Source of the DNA: Methylobacterium dankookense
Lineage (GTDB): Bacteria > Pseudomonadota > Alphaproteobacteria > Rhizobiales > Beijerinckiaceae
Direction: 5' to 3'
Length of the DNA stretch: 64,000 nt
Assembly: GCF_902141855.1 (NCBI RefSeq)
Contig: NZ_CABFVH010000005.1
Span: 124,001 to 188,000 of the forward strand
This document shows, one piece after another, positions 27,705-37,415 of this stretch. Position numbers and translations under genes: made by a program. The notes beneath the pieces were generated by a model. The model was given only the letters and a program-made list of their open reading frames with translations. It was not told the origin of the DNA and did not search any database. The first letter of the stretch is position 1. Each line of letters opens with the position of its first letter.

Positions 27705-29444
27705 TCAGCCGATTCTCCGATCCCGCCGGCCCGGCGCATCGACCCGGAGCAGCAGCGCCACCGGGATCAGCCCGACGAGCACGATGAGCAGCGCGGCGAC
27801 GGTGCCGTCCTCGTAGGTGCCGCGGGCGGCCTCGCCGTAGAGGTGGGTCGCCAGCGTCTCGACGTTGAGGGGCCGCAGCAGCAGCGTCGCCGGCAATTCC
27901 TTGGCGCAATCGACGAAGACGAGGAGCGCGCCGCTGAGAACGGCCGGCCAGGCCAGGGGGAGCTGCACCCGCGCCAGCGTCCCGAAGGGGCCGCGTCCGA
28001 GGAGGCGGCTCGCATCCGGCAGGGTCGCGGGGAGCCGCGCCAGCCCCGCCTCGCTGGTGCCCACCGCGATGCCGAGGAAGCGCACGAGATAGGCGGTGAC
28101 GAGGGCGCCGCCGGTGCCGAGCCCGATCAGCGCCGGGGCCGCGCCGAACAGGGCCCGGGACGCCTCGGTGAGGGCCCCGTCGGCGAGGGCCAGCGGGCCG
28201 AGCAGCCCGATGGCGAGGATCGTGCCCGGCAGCGCGTAGCCGAGGCCGGCGAGCCGGATCAGGGCCGGGCCCCAGCTCCGGTAGGCGAGCAGCCGCGGGC
28301 TCGCCGCCACGAGGAAGCCGATGGCGCCCGCGATCAGCGTGGCGATGCCGGCATAGAGCACGGTGCTGGCGATCTCGGCCGGCAGGGTCGCGGGGATGCC
28401 GGTGCGGGCGATCCGCGCGACCGCGCCCGTGGCGAGGAAACCCGCCGGGACCAGGAAGCCCGCCGCCACCGGCACGAGCCCGAGCGCCAGCGCGAGCAGG
28501 CCGGCGCGGCGCCCGAGCCGGACCCGCGCCATCCGGCGCGGGCGCTGGGCCGTGCCCGCGAAGCTGCGGCCCCGGCGCGCCCGGCGCTCGGCGGCGACCA
28601 GCAGCATGACGAGGGCCAGCATCACCAGGGCGATCTGCGCGGCGCCGGCGAGGTCGGAGCGGTTGATCCAGGTGGCGTAGACCTGCACCGTCAGGGTGCG
28701 CACGCCGAGGAACTCGGCCGCGCCGATGTCGTTCAGCGCCTCCATCAGGGCGAGGCTCGCGCCGAGCACGATGGCGGGCCGCGCGAGCGGCAGGGCGACG
28801 CGGGCGAAGGTGGCGAGCGGCCGGCCGCCGAGCGTCCGGGCCGCCTCCATGAGGTTGGCCGCCTGCATCCGGAACAGCGCCCGGGTCGGCAGGTAGACGT
28901 AGGGGTAGAGCACGAAGCCGAGGAGCAGGATGCAGCCCGGCAGCGAGCGGATCTCCGGGAAGGCGAGGTCGCGCGGGCGCGTCAGGCCGAGGAGGCCGCG
29001 CAGGGTCGATTGCACCGGCCCGAGCGGGTGCAGCAGGTCGAGATAGGCGTAAGCCACGATGTAGGTCGGCACCGCGAGCGGCAGGAGCAGGCCGATCTCG
29101 AGGAGGCGCCGTCCGGGAAACTCGTAGGCCGCCACCAGCCAGGCGGCACCGGTGCCGATCACCGTCACCATCAGCCCGACGCCGAGGAGGAGCGCCCCGG
29201 TCTGCCAGAGGGCCTGCGGCAGCACGTAGGCCATCAGGTGCGGCCAGAGCTCGCCCGTGCCCTGGAGGGCGGACAGCGCCAGCGAGACCAGCGGGCTCAG
29301 AACCAGGGCGACGACGAGCAGGATGGCGAGCGCGCAGGCCCCGGCCCCGATCCGCGGTGCGAGGCGTGATGCGAGACGTGGCGCGAGGCGCGTGCCGAAC
29401 CCCGCCCCGGCCGGGTGACCGGCGTGCAGACTGGCGTTCGACAC
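27705..29444 (-). CDS. fbpB: Ferric iron ABC transporter permease, fused two-domain type (FbpB-like)
   Basis: A 579-residue protein with two homologous permease halves and about twelve membrane helices. Each half has the permease loop pattern ([52 protein letters not shown]). This is the FbpB/SfuB type of ferric or related importer; a thiamine-type (ThiP) role is less likely. The start is GTG at 29444 with GGGGGAAG upstream. No ATPase or binding protein is adjacent; matching fbpC and fbpA genes lie at 50.2-52.4 kb. It shares a 129-base divergent intergenic region with dapB. Confidence 0.85.
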   Translation of the reverse strand: MSNASLHAGHPAGAGFGTRLAPRLASRLAPRIGAGACALAILLVVALVLSPLVSLALSALQGTGELWPHLMAYVLPQALWQTGALLLGVGLMVTVIGTGAAWLVAAYEFPGRRLLEIGLLLPLAVPTYIVAYAYLDLLHPLGPVQSTLRGLLGLTRPRDLAFPEIRSLPGCILLLGFVLYPYVYLPTRALFRMQAANLMEAARTLGGRPLATFARVALPLARPAIVLGASLALMEALNDIGAAEFLGVRTLTVQVYATWINRSDLAGAAQIALVMLALVMLLVAAERRARRGRSFAGTAQRPRRMARVRLGRRAGLLALALGLVPVAAGFLVPAGFLATGAVARIARTGIPATLPAEIASTVLYAGIATLIAGAIGFLVAASPRLLAYRSWGPALIRLAGLGYALPGTILAIGLLGPLALADGALTEASRALFGAAPALIGLGTGGALVTAYLVRFLGIAVGTSEAGLARLPATLPDASRLLGRGPFGTLARVQLPLAWPAVLSGALLVFVDCAKELPATLLLRPLNVETLATHLYGEAARGTYEDGTVAALLIVLVGLIPVALLLRVDAPGRRDRRIG

Positions 29445-29573
29445 CCTGCGCTTCCCCCTTCGCGGAATCCGGCCCGGGCCGGCGGCCGAGCCGCCGGCTG
29501 CTTGGCAGCCCCGGGCGGAGCCTGTAACCCCACATCCGGCCAGAGGAAACCGGACACCGGGGAATTCCGACAG

Positions 29574-30371
29574 ATGCGACTCGTGGTGGTCGGCGCCGGC
29601 GGGCGCATGGGACGGATGCTGATCCGCGCGGCGGCGCAGGCCGAGGGCTGTACCCTGACCGGCGCGATCGAGCGGGAAGGCGCGGACGTGCTCGGGCAGG
29701 ATGCCGGCGTGCTCGCGGGGCTCCAGCCGCTCGGCGTGCCCGTCACCGACGACCCGCTCGCGGCGTTTGCCGCCACCGACGGCGTGCTCGACTTCACGGC
29801 CCCGGCCGCGACCGTGTTCTACGCCGAGCTCGCGGCCCAGGCCCGCATCGTCCACGTGGTCGGCACGACGGGCCTGTCAGAGGACGACCTCGCCAAGCTG
29901 CGCGCGGCCGCCTACCACGCCCGCATCGTGCGCTCGGGCAACATGTCGCTCGGCGTCAACCTCGTGGCCGAGCTGGTGCGCCGGGTCGCGGCCTCGCTCG
30001 GGGCCGATTTCGACATCGAGATCCTGGAGATGCACCACCGGCACAAGGTGGACGCGCCCTCGGGCACCGCCCTGCTGCTCGGCGAGGCGGCGGCGGCGGG
30101 GCGGGGCGTCGACCTCGCCGAGGCCCGCGTCTCGACGCGCGACGGCCATACCGGCGCGCGCCGCCCGGGCGATATCGGCTTCGCCACCCTGCGCGGCGGC
30201 AGCGTGGTGGGCGACCACAGCGTGATCTTCGCCGGCCCCTCCGAGCGCATCACCATCAGCCACCACGCCGAGGATCGGGCGCTCTTCGCCTCCGGCGCGG
30301 TCAAGGCGGCGCTCTGGGCCTATCCGAAGCCGCCGGGCCTCTACGGCATGACAGACGTGCTCGGGCTGTAA
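29574..30371 (+). CDS. dapB: 4-hydroxy-tetrahydrodipicolinate reductase
   Basis: A 265-residue reductase of the diaminopimelate/lysine pathway. The nucleotide-binding loop is [11 protein letters not shown] (residues 4-14). Further motifs are [10 protein letters not shown], the catalytic block [16 protein letters not shown] and [28 protein letters not shown] at the C-terminus. ATG at 29574 follows GGGGAATTCC. lysA, encoding the last step of the same pathway, is 19 kb away. Next to gpmA, as in many alphaproteobacteria. Confidence 0.95.
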   Translation: MRLVVVGAGGRMGRMLIRAAAQAEGCTLTGAIEREGADVLGQDAGVLAGLQPLGVPVTDDPLAAFAATDGVLDFTAPAATVFYAELAAQARIVHVVGTTGLSEDDLAKLRAAAYHARIVRSGNMSLGVNLVAELVRRVAASLGADFDIEILEMHHRHKVDAPSGTALLLGEAAAAGRGVDLAEARVSTRDGHTGARRPGDIGFATLRGGSVVGDHSVIFAGPSERITISHHAEDRALFASGAVKAALWAYPKPPGLYGMTDVLGL

Positions 30372-30474
30372 GCTCGGCCTTTTCCCGGCTTGGGGGCGGG
30401 GCACCGGCTCTGCTAGACGCCCTGGCATCGAAGCCGGGCTTGGCCCGGCGGCATCTCAAGGATCGGACCCCTCG

Positions 30475-31107
30475 ATGGAGCGCCTGCTCGTCCTCGCTCG
30501 CCACGGCCAGAGCGAGTGGAACCTCAAGAACCTGTTCACCGGCTGGCGCAACCCGGACCTGACCGCGCTCGGCGTCGAGGAGGCCCGCAAGGCCGGGCGC
30601 TGGCTGAAGAGCGAGGGCTACGGCTTCGACGTGGCCTTCACCTCGAGCCTCGGCCGGGCGCAGCGCACCTGCGCGCTGATGCTCGGGGAGATGGACCTCT
30701 CCGACATCGAGACGATCCGCTCGGAGGCCCTGAACGAGCGCGACTACGGCGAGCTGTCGGGCCTCAACAAGGACGATGCCCGCGAGCGCTGGGGCGCCGA
30801 GCAGGTCCATCTCTGGCGCCGCTCCTACGACGTGCCGCCGCCCGGCGGCGAGAGCCTGAAGGACACCGCCGCCCGCGTGCTGCCCTACTACATCGAGCGC
30901 ATCCTGCCCCGCGTGATGGCCGGCGACCGGGTGCTGGTGGCGGCCCACGGCAACTCCCTGCGCGCGCTCGTGATGGTGCTCGATCACATGACGACCCAGA
31001 CCATCGCGGGGCTGGAGATCGCCACCGGCGTGCCGCTGGTCTACCGGCTCAAGGCCGACACCACGGTGCTGACCAAGTCGGTGCTGGAGCGGGACATCGA
31101 CGTCTGA
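30475..31107 (+). CDS. gpmA: 2,3-bisphosphoglycerate-dependent phosphoglycerate mutase
   Basis: A 210-residue histidine-phosphatase-superfamily enzyme that interconverts 3- and 2-phosphoglycerate. The phospho-histidine is in [10 protein letters not shown] near the N-terminus; [30 protein letters not shown] and the second histidine in [13 protein letters not shown] are all present. It is the short form typical of alphaproteobacteria. Its stop region overlaps the apparent start of the AlkB-like gene. Confidence 0.95.
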   Translation: MERLLVLARHGQSEWNLKNLFTGWRNPDLTALGVEEARKAGRWLKSEGYGFDVAFTSSLGRAQRTCALMLGEMDLSDIETIRSEALNERDYGELSGLNKDDARERWGAEQVHLWRRSYDVPPPGGESLKDTAARVLPYYIERILPRVMAGDRVLVAAHGNSLRALVMVLDHMTTQTIAGLEIATGVPLVYRLKADTTVLTKSVLERDIDV

Positions 31108-31769
31108 GCGGGCCCGTCGAACTCGCGCCGGGGCTGATCCACCGCCCCGGCTGGCTCGATGCCGCGGCGCGGGCCGCCCTCGCCGATGAGGTCGCGGCGG
31201 TGCTCGCCGCCGCGCCGCCCTTCGTGCCGCGCATGCCGCGCACGGACAAGCCCTTCTCGGTGCGGATGTCGAATGCCGGGCCGCTCGGCTGGGTCTCGGA
31301 CGCGCGCGGCTACCGCTACCAGCCGGACCATCCCGAGACCGGCGCACCCTGGCCGCCCCTGCCGCCGACCGTATTGCGCGCCTGGGCCGAGCTCGCCGGC
31401 TACCCGCACCCGCCGGAAGCCTGCCTGATCAACCTCTACGCGCCGGACGCGCGGATGGGCCTGCACCAGGACCGGGACGAGGCCGACCTCGCCGCCCCCG
31501 TGGTCTCGCTGTCGCTCGGCGCCCCGGCCCTGTTCCGCTACGGCGGGACCCGGCGGGGCGACCCGACCCGCTCGGTGCGGCTTCAGCCGGGCGACGCCCT
31601 GGTGCTCGGCGGCGCCTCGCGGCTCGCCTTCCACGGCATCGACCGCATCCTGCCGGACGCGGACCTGCTCGCGCCCGAGGAGGCGCTGCCGGGCCTCGCC
31701 CAGGGCTGGCGCTGCAACCTCACCGCGCGCCGGGTCAATCTTCCGGCCTCCGGAAAGCCATCTTCCTGA
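31104..31769 (+). CDS. alkB: AlkB family 2OG-Fe(II) DNA demethylase; non-canonical start
   Basis: A dioxygenase of the AlkB type that oxidatively removes alkyl groups from bases. Iron and 2-oxoglutarate ligands are visible: HxD in [11 protein letters not shown], the distal H in AFHGIDRIL, and R residues in NLTARRV. The conserved N-terminus ([20 protein letters not shown]) is encoded, yet no ATG, GTG or TTG precedes it; the first canonical start, GTG at 31200, would delete it. A CTG at 31104 overlapping the gpmA stop (CTGA) gives 221 residues, close to the usual length, and would imply coupled translation. The start is therefore provisional; the frame is certain. Confidence 0.85.
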   Translation: MSGPVELAPGLIHRPGWLDAAARAALADEVAAVLAAAPPFVPRMPRTDKPFSVRMSNAGPLGWVSDARGYRYQPDHPETGAPWPPLPPTVLRAWAELAGYPHPPEACLINLYAPDARMGLHQDRDEADLAAPVVSLSLGAPALFRYGGTRRGDPTRSVRLQPGDALVLGGASRLAFHGIDRILPDADLLAPEEALPGLAQGWRCNLTARRVNLPASGKPSS

Positions 31770-31809
31770 CGCGCTGATCGGCCGGCATCCGGGCGGGGGA
31801 GCGAGGACG

Positions 31810-32748
31810 ATGGTCAAGCCGGATCCCGGCCGACGCGAGAGCGCCGCGGCACAGTGGCCACCGATCGCCCGCTTCATCGAAGTCGAGGATCGCCTCGGCC
31901 GCACCATCGCCCGCGGCCGGATCCGCGGCGCCGCCTACGAGTTCCTGCGCTTCGGCGTGAAGCAAGGCTGGGCCTGCCTGTTCGGCGGCCTGCTCCTCGC
32001 CCTCCTGATCGCCACGCGCCTGTTCTGGCCGGCGCAGGCGCCGATCCATCGCTACGACGCCCTCTTCACCGCCGCAATCGCGATCCAGATCGTCCTGCTC
32101 GCCACCCGCATGGAGACTTGGGCGGAGGCCCGGGTGATCCTGATCTTCCACGCGATCGGGACACTGATGGAGATCCACAAGACCGCCATCGGGGCCTGGG
32201 TCTATCCCGAGCCGGGCGTGCTGCGGATCGGCGGCGTCCCGCTGTTCACGGGCTTCATGTACGCCGCGGTCGGCAGCTACCTTGCGCGGGTCTGGCGCCT
32301 GTTCGACTTTCGCTTCACGCGCCATCCCGGTCTCGGGGCTCTCTCGGCCCTATCGGTGGCGATCTACCTCAACTTCATCACCAATGCGTCCGGCTACGAT
32401 CTGCGAACCGGGTTGATGACGGTCGCCGCGATCCTGTTCGCCCCGACGCTCGTCCACTTCAAGGCCTGGCGCCGGCACCGCTCCATGCCGCTTCTGCTCG
32501 GTCTCGGCCTCGTCGCCCTGTTCATCTGGTTAGCCGAGAACATCGGCACGTTCACCGGCACATGGCTCTACCCGAATCAGATGGCGCGCTGGACGCCGGT
32601 CTCGTTCGCCAAGCTCTCGTCTTGGTTCCTGCTGATGATCGTCTCCTACACGCTGGTCGCGCGGGTGAACGGCATCGCGCCGCCGGAGGCCGGCGAGGCG
32701 CGGGCGGCCGAGGCGGGAGCGGCACGGGCGCGTGAGGGCGGCGCCTGA
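31810..32748 (+). CDS. DUF817 family integral membrane protein
   Basis: A 312-residue protein with about eight hydrophobic helices and conserved polar residues inside them (HAIGTLMEIHKTAIGAWVYPE; NFITNASGYDLR; AENIGTFTGTWLYPNQ). These features match DUF817; the function is unknown. It overlaps the next gene by one base (TGATG), so the two membrane proteins are translationally coupled. Confidence 0.82.
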   Translation: MVKPDPGRRESAAAQWPPIARFIEVEDRLGRTIARGRIRGAAYEFLRFGVKQGWACLFGGLLLALLIATRLFWPAQAPIHRYDALFTAAIAIQIVLLATRMETWAEARVILIFHAIGTLMEIHKTAIGAWVYPEPGVLRIGGVPLFTGFMYAAVGSYLARVWRLFDFRFTRHPGLGALSALSVAIYLNFITNASGYDLRTGLMTVAAILFAPTLVHFKAWRRHRSMPLLLGLGLVALFIWLAENIGTFTGTWLYPNQMARWTPVSFAKLSSWFLLMIVSYTLVARVNGIAPPEAGEARAAEAGAARAREGGA

Positions 32749-33152
32749 TGCGGTGGCAAGCGCTCGGCCTCGTGGCCCTGGTCGTCGGCGCCGGGCTCCT
32801 GCTGCGGCTGGTGCCCTGGGGGCTGCCTCTTGCCGTGCACCATTACGGCGGCGGCTTCCTATGGGGGATGATGCTGTACCTGCTCGCCCTGGCCCTGCGC
32901 CCGCGCGGCCGGGGCAGGGCCGCCTGTCTCGTCGCTGCCGCGACCACGGCCTTCCTGATCGAGCTGAGCCGGCTGATCCGCACGCCGGATCTCGATGCCT
33001 TCCGGGCAACGCTGGCGGGCCAACTCCTGCTCGGCCGCATCTTCTCGGTCTGGAACCTCCTGGCCTACGCAGTGGGCATCGGCGCCGCCGCGGCCCTGAC
33101 GGCGCAGCGGCCCAGACCTCCCTGGCGTCCCAAGGGCCGGTCCGCCGCTTGA
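32748..33152 (+). CDS. DUF2809 family small membrane protein
   Basis: A 134-residue membrane protein with four hydrophobic segments. HHYGGGFLWGMMLYLL and FLIELSRL near the middle and GRIFSVWNLLAYAVGIGAAA near the end match DUF2809, which is uncharacterised. Coupled to the DUF817 gene upstream. Confidence 0.8.
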   Translation: MRWQALGLVALVVGAGLLLRLVPWGLPLAVHHYGGGFLWGMMLYLLALALRPRGRGRAACLVAAATTAFLIELSRLIRTPDLDAFRATLAGQLLLGRIFSVWNLLAYAVGIGAAAALTAQRPRPPWRPKGRSAA

Positions 33153-33229
33153 CTCTGGCCAGCGGCGGACCGACCCACTAGCGGCAACGGGGGTTCGCAC
33201 GGCAACCCCGATCCGAAGAGTCAGGTTCG

Positions 33230-34195
33230 ATGCGGTTGCGACACATCACGCGGGGTCTGGGCATCGTCGGGCTGGTCGTGGCGCTGTCGGCGCCGACCGG
33301 CGTGCTGCGGGCGGCCGAGACGGTCTACCCGCCGGGCTCGCGCTTCGGCTTCGAGCCGCCCGGCGACATGGTGCCTTCCCGCCGCTTCACCGGCTTCGAG
33401 CGGCGCGAGGGCGGGGCCACCGTCTCCGTGGTGGAATTGCCGTCGAGCGCCTTCGCGGAGCTCGTCACCAGCTTCACCGACGCCAACCTGCTGAGCCAGG
33501 GCCTCGCGGTGGAGAAGCGCGAGCCGCTGAAGATCGGTGAGGCCGAGGCGATGCTCTACAGCGGCGAGCAGCCCGCCGATGCGAGCGCGGGCACCCCGGC
33601 CGTGCGCAAGCTTCTGCTGCTCGTCGGCGATCCGACCGTCACCGGGCTGATCGTCGCGCAGTTCCTGCCCGATGCCGAGACCGAGACGACCATGCGCGCC
33701 CTGCTCGCCGGCCTGAAGGTGCGGCCGGCGCTCAGCCTCACCCAGCAGGTCGAGGCGCTGCCCTTCCGCATCACCGATTCGGCGGGTTTCCGGCCGGTGC
33801 GGGTGCTGGCGGGCAACTCGGTGCTGCTGACCGCCGGCCCGAAGGACCAGATGCTCAACATGGAGCAGCCGATCCTGGTCCTGGCTCAGGCGGTGCAGCA
33901 GCCGCCGGCTGCCGAGCAGCGCGACGCCTTCGCCCGCGCGGCGCTCTACGCCAACCAGACCATGAAGGATTTCGTGATCGAGCGGGCCCAGAGCTACCGG
34001 CAGAACGGCATCGACTGGCACGAGATCGTGGCCCGTGCCGTCGACGTGCCGACGAACAAGCCGGTGGTGGTGGCCCAGACCATCCGCTTCGCCCCCGACG
34101 GCTACCTGCGCGCCGTCGGCGTGGTGCGCGAGGATCAGCGCGGCGAGACGCTCTCCAAGTTCCGCGAGGTGGTCGACAGCGTGCAGGTGAGGTGA
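33230..34195 (+). CDS. Exported protein of unknown function
   Basis: A 321-residue protein with a clear signal peptide (GLGIVGLVVALSAPTGVLRAA) and no further membrane segments, so probably periplasmic. The mature part looks like a two-lobed alpha/beta protein (FGFEPPGDMVPSRRFTGFER; a second half from LPFRITDSAGFRPVRVLAGN). I do not recognise a named family with confidence. It stands alone and is followed by a family 1 repeat. Confidence 0.8.
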   Translation: MRLRHITRGLGIVGLVVALSAPTGVLRAAETVYPPGSRFGFEPPGDMVPSRRFTGFERREGGATVSVVELPSSAFAELVTSFTDANLLSQGLAVEKREPLKIGEAEAMLYSGEQPADASAGTPAVRKLLLLVGDPTVTGLIVAQFLPDAETETTMRALLAGLKVRPALSLTQQVEALPFRITDSAGFRPVRVLAGNSVLLTAGPKDQMLNMEQPILVLAQAVQQPPAAEQRDAFARAALYANQTMKDFVIERAQSYRQNGIDWHEIVARAVDVPTNKPVVVAQTIRFAPDGYLRAVGVVREDQRGETLSKFREVVDSVQVR

Positions 34196-34205
34196 CCGGA
34201 CGCGT

Positions 34206-34311
34206 CTAGAGCCGTTCCCGATCGCATTGCGATCGGGAACGGCTCTAAGTCCTTGTTTTGACGCACTCTCTTTCGCCGAACCGGCAACCACTTCCACGGA
34301 AAATGCTCGAG
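34206..34311. repeat. Family 1 two-hairpin dispersed repeat, copy B
   Basis: The first hairpin is perfect over 18 bp: TAGAGCCGTTCCCGATCG (34207-34224), loop CATTG, partner at 34230-34247. Then the conserved tail AAGTCCTTGTTTTGACGC and a degraded second stem (CTCTCTTTCGCCGAACCGG ... GGAAAATGCTCGAGC). It lies in the convergent space between the exported protein gene and the oxalate/formate antiporter gene. Confidence 0.85.
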
Positions 34312-34412
34312 CTTCTCCACCCGGGCTCTCGGAGAGGGCGCGTCCTCTCGGGGACCCGGAGCCCGTCTCCCGACCGGGATTCCCGGATGCACCTGCGGTG
34401 CCCCGAAACGGG

Positions 34413-34441
34413 AAAGGGCGGACCGGTCTCCCGGTCCGCCC
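34413..34441 (-). terminator. Intrinsic terminator of the oxalate/formate antiporter gene
   Basis: GGGCGGACCGG (34416-34426) and CCGGTCCGCCC (34431-34441) form a perfect 11-bp stem with a four-base loop. Read on the minus strand it is followed by TTTCCCG, a short U-tail. It begins 25 bases past the stop of the transporter gene. Confidence 0.75.
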
Positions 34442-34465
34442 GATCTTCGTGGCCGTCGTCGGGGA

Positions 34466-35758
34466 TCAGTGGCCGGCGGCGACCGGGTTCAGCACGCCGT
34501 TGCTGGCATGGTGCCGCTTCAGCATCGGCCGCAGCATGGTGATGGCGAGCGTCGCGGCGACGAGGTCCAGGGCCGCCACCGTGTAGAGCACCGTCGCCCA
34601 GGTGCCGGTCGCCTGCATCAGCAGGTTGCCGACCGGGACGAACAGGGCGGCCAAGCCCTTGGCGCAGTAGAGCACGCCGTAGATCTTGCCGATGTGCTTC
34701 GAGCCGAAGGTGTCCGCGGCGGTGGCGCTGAAGAGGGAGTACACCTCGCCCCAGGCCAGGAACACGATGCCCGACAGGATCACGAAGGCCCAGGGGTTCG
34801 AGCCGAAGTAGCCCAGCGCCACGATGCCGATGCCCTCCATCGAGAAGGCGATGAACATCGTCTTCTCGCGGCCGATCTTGTCCGAGACCCAGCCGAAGAG
34901 GGGCCGCGAGATGCCGTTCATGATGCGGTCGAGCATCAGGGCGAAGGGCAGCGCCGCCATGGCGAAGAAGTACAGGTTGACCTGGAAGTTCTTCACGCCG
35001 AGGTCCTGCGCGATCACGCCGAGCTGGGCCACCGCCATCAGGCCGCCGGTCACCGTGCAGGTGAACATCAGCAGCATCACCCAGAAGACCGGCGTGGAGA
35101 GCGCCTCCTGCAGGGTGTAGTCGCGCCGGCTCTGCAGCACGGTGCTCGAGAACTTGATCTCGCCCTTGCCCGGGCCGCGCATGAAGATCGCCGCCAGGAT
35201 GATGATCGAGCCCTGGATCAGGCCGAAGGTGAAGAACGCCTGCGCGTAGCTGCCGGCATCGATCATCTTGGCGATCGGCAGGATGGTCAGGGCCGAGCCC
35301 GCGCCGTAGCCGCCGGCCGTCAGGCCCACCGCGAGGCCGCGCCGATCGGGGAACCACTTGAGCGCATTGTTGATGCAGGTGGCGTAGACGCAGCCGACGC
35401 CGATGCCGCCGATCACCGCGCCGAGATAGAAGCCCCAGATGGAGCCGGCGTAGGAGTTGGTGACCCAGGCGAGGCCGGTCATCAGGCCGCCGAACATCAC
35501 GACCTTGCTCGGGCCGTACTTGTCGATGAAGTAACCCTCGATCGGGGTCAGCCAGGTCTGAACGATGACGAAGATCGTGAACGCGACCTGGATCGCGGCG
35601 CGGTCCCAGCCGAAGGTCTTCTGAATCTCGGGCACGAACAGCGTCCAGGCGTACTGGATGTTCGCGGCGGCCACCATACAGATGACGCCGAGGCCGAGTT
35701 GAAGCCAGCGTCCTGTCGCGGGTTTGGCCTCGCTGCGTATCGCGGCTGAGGATGTCAT
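34466..35758 (-). CDS. oxlT: Oxalate/formate MFS antiporter
   Basis: A 430-residue twelve-helix MFS transporter of the oxalate:formate antiporter family. Family features are NIQYAWTLFVPEIQKTFGW in helix 1, GYFIDKYGPSKVVMFGGLMTG in the 2-3 loop, YGAGSALTILPIAKMI and GWVSDKIGREKTMF at the second MFS loop. It imports oxalate in exchange for formate across the inner membrane, in keeping with a methylotroph that also uses oxalate (inference). ATG at 35758 is preceded by GGAGAC. No oxalyl-CoA genes are nearby. A dyad lies just upstream and a terminator downstream, so it appears monocistronic. Confidence 0.92.
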   Translation of the reverse strand: MTSSAAIRSEAKPATGRWLQLGLGVICMVAAANIQYAWTLFVPEIQKTFGWDRAAIQVAFTIFVIVQTWLTPIEGYFIDKYGPSKVVMFGGLMTGLAWVTNSYAGSIWGFYLGAVIGGIGVGCVYATCINNALKWFPDRRGLAVGLTAGGYGAGSALTILPIAKMIDAGSYAQAFFTFGLIQGSIIILAAIFMRGPGKGEIKFSSTVLQSRRDYTLQEALSTPVFWVMLLMFTCTVTGGLMAVAQLGVIAQDLGVKNFQVNLYFFAMAALPFALMLDRIMNGISRPLFGWVSDKIGREKTMFIAFSMEGIGIVALGYFGSNPWAFVILSGIVFLAWGEVYSLFSATAADTFGSKHIGKIYGVLYCAKGLAALFVPVGNLLMQATGTWATVLYTVAALDLVAATLAITMLRPMLKRHHASNGVLNPVAAGH

Positions 35759-35793
35759 GGGCGTCTCCTTCTCCCTTGCCGGCAGCGAGTTGG

Positions 35794-35818
35794 TGCGCGA
35801 TCTTCGAAAGATCACGCA
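35794..35818. promoter_or_regulatory. Candidate operator upstream of oxlT
   Basis: An imperfect palindrome TGCGCGATCTT-cga-AAGATCACGCA (11-bp arms, one mismatch) centred about 48 bases before the antiporter ATG. The surrounding 35830-36000 region is unusually AT-rich for this window, as expected of a promoter. A dimeric regulator binding here is inference. Confidence 0.4.
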
Positions 35819-36016
35819 CGCCTCCGGTCGATGCTTTCCCACGCCCGGCATAGCTCAGCCATGAGCCTGCCGGATCGCTGGTATGCAGTATTTGTAATGA
35901 CAGGGGAGTTTGCAATCGGAATTTTCTTGCAGAACACGCACGAAATTTTTGCGCGTCGGCCAGAATTTCCGGGATTAAAGGATCCGCCTATACGTGCAGG
36001 ACGTCGCGCAGAGCCG

Positions 36017-37324
36017 TCAACCGGCCTCCTCCGGCTCCGGCCCGCGGGTCACGTCGAGCCCGCTTCCGGCGCCTGCCGGAGGACCGACCTTCACGGGCGC
36101 GCCGATGCGGGCGGCCTCGTAGATCGCCTCCATCAGCACCTGATCCTGCAGCCCCTCCTCGCCGGGCGTGCGAGGCCGGAGGCCCTCCTGGATGCAGCGG
36201 GCGAAGTGGTCCATCTCCAGGGCGAACTGGTTCTTCGGCGTGAGCAGGCGCTCGTCGCGGGAGACCGCCTTGCCGCTGCGATGCGTCACCGACAGGCGCT
36301 GCCCGCGATAGGCGAAGGCGTTCTCGAGATCGATCTCGGCGCCCGCGCTGTGCACGGTGAGCCGCCGTGATTCGTGCACGCCGTAGCTCGTCATGCACTG
36401 GGCGATCACGCCGGAGGGGAAGGTCAGGGTGAAGCTCACGCTCTCCTCGACCTCGGCGAACTTGCCGTCGTCGGGCGGCGAGAAGACCTGCGCGGTGACC
36501 TGGGCCGGCTCCTCGCCGAGGAGCGCGCGCACGCCGTTGAGGCAGTAGAGGCCGATATCGGGCAGCGCGCCGCCGCCCGCCAGCGCCCGGCGCAGGCGCC
36601 ACTGCTCCGGCAGGCCGGTGGTCTGGCCGTTGAAGGCCTGGACGAGGCGGGGGCGGCCGAACTCGCCCGCGCGGGTGATTCGCGCCACCTCCCGGTTGAA
36701 GGGCTCGTACTGGCAGCGATAGGCGATCATCAGCCGGACATGCGCCGCCTCGCAGGCCGCGATCATCTCGCGAGCCTCGGCCGAATGCGCCGCCATCGGC
36801 TTCTCGCAGAGCACGTGCTTGCCCGCCCCCGCGGCGGCCAGCACGTTGTCCCGGTGCACGGCGTTCGGGGTGACGACGTAGACGGCCTGCACCGCCGGAT
36901 CGGCCTTCAGCCTCTCCCAGTCGCCGTAGCCGTAGACCGCGCTCTCGGGGAGCCCGTATTGCCGGGCGACGAGCCGCGCCTTGTCGGGCGAGCCCGACAT
37001 CACGGCCGCGAGGCGCGCGCGCTTCGTCTCGGCAAAGGCCGGCAGGATCTCCTCCAGGCTGAGCCGCCCGAGGCCGACCACGCAGTAGCCGACGCGCGTC
37101 CCCGGCGGCTGCGGCGCCGGGATCGGCGCGGGCGGCCGGTCGCCCGCGCCGCGCCAGTTCGGGAACATCACCCGCTCGCCCTGCACCGCGCCGGTATCGG
37201 CCGGGACCTTGGGGCCGGGCGGGGAAGCCGCGCCAGCCCCGCTGCCGCCGAGCCCGATCGCGCCCGAGAAGGCGGCGCCGGCCGCCAGGAGGTTGCGCCG
37301 GGAGAGCCCGAAATCGTCTGCCAT
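36017..37324 (-). CDS. Gfo/Idh/MocA family oxidoreductase with Tat signal
   Basis: A 435-residue NAD(P)-dependent oxidoreductase resembling periplasmic glucose-fructose oxidoreductase. The twin-arginine leader is LSRRNLLAAGAAFSGA. The Rossmann loop is VGYCVVGLGRLSLEEILPA near residue 79, the CEKPMA motif follows at about 170, and the C-terminal domain has GGGALPDIGLYCLNGVRALLGEE. Cofactor would have to be bound before Tat export, as known for the Zymomonas enzyme. The sugar substrate is unknown. Divergent from oxlT's promoter region only by position; same strand. Confidence 0.85.
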   Translation of the reverse strand: MADDFGLSRRNLLAAGAAFSGAIGLGGSGAGAASPPGPKVPADTGAVQGERVMFPNWRGAGDRPPAPIPAPQPPGTRVGYCVVGLGRLSLEEILPAFAETKRARLAAVMSGSPDKARLVARQYGLPESAVYGYGDWERLKADPAVQAVYVVTPNAVHRDNVLAAAGAGKHVLCEKPMAAHSAEAREMIAACEAAHVRLMIAYRCQYEPFNREVARITRAGEFGRPRLVQAFNGQTTGLPEQWRLRRALAGGGALPDIGLYCLNGVRALLGEEPAQVTAQVFSPPDDGKFAEVEESVSFTLTFPSGVIAQCMTSYGVHESRRLTVHSAGAEIDLENAFAYRGQRLSVTHRSGKAVSRDERLLTPKNQFALEMDHFARCIQEGLRPRTPGEEGLQDQVLMEAIYEAARIGAPVKVGPPAGAGSGLDVTRGPEPEEAG

Positions 37325-37415
37325 GAAGGATGCCGCCGCCGTTGCGAGGGTTGGTCTCGCCCGGCCAATGAGGCGCGCGGCGGCGCGGTTCCTGCGGCGC
37401 GGCGACCCGTCCGGC

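Noticed and set aside
27705..29444. Thiamine permease ThiP
   Set aside because: The two-domain layout is shared, but length and sequence fit ferric permeases better and no thiB/thiQ or TPP riboswitch is visible.
26431..29535. A very long minus-strand open frame antisense to the PLP enzyme gene and out of frame with the permease
   Set aside because: GC-rich codon bias opens shadow frames; the translation is low-complexity Arg/Pro/Gly with no domains.
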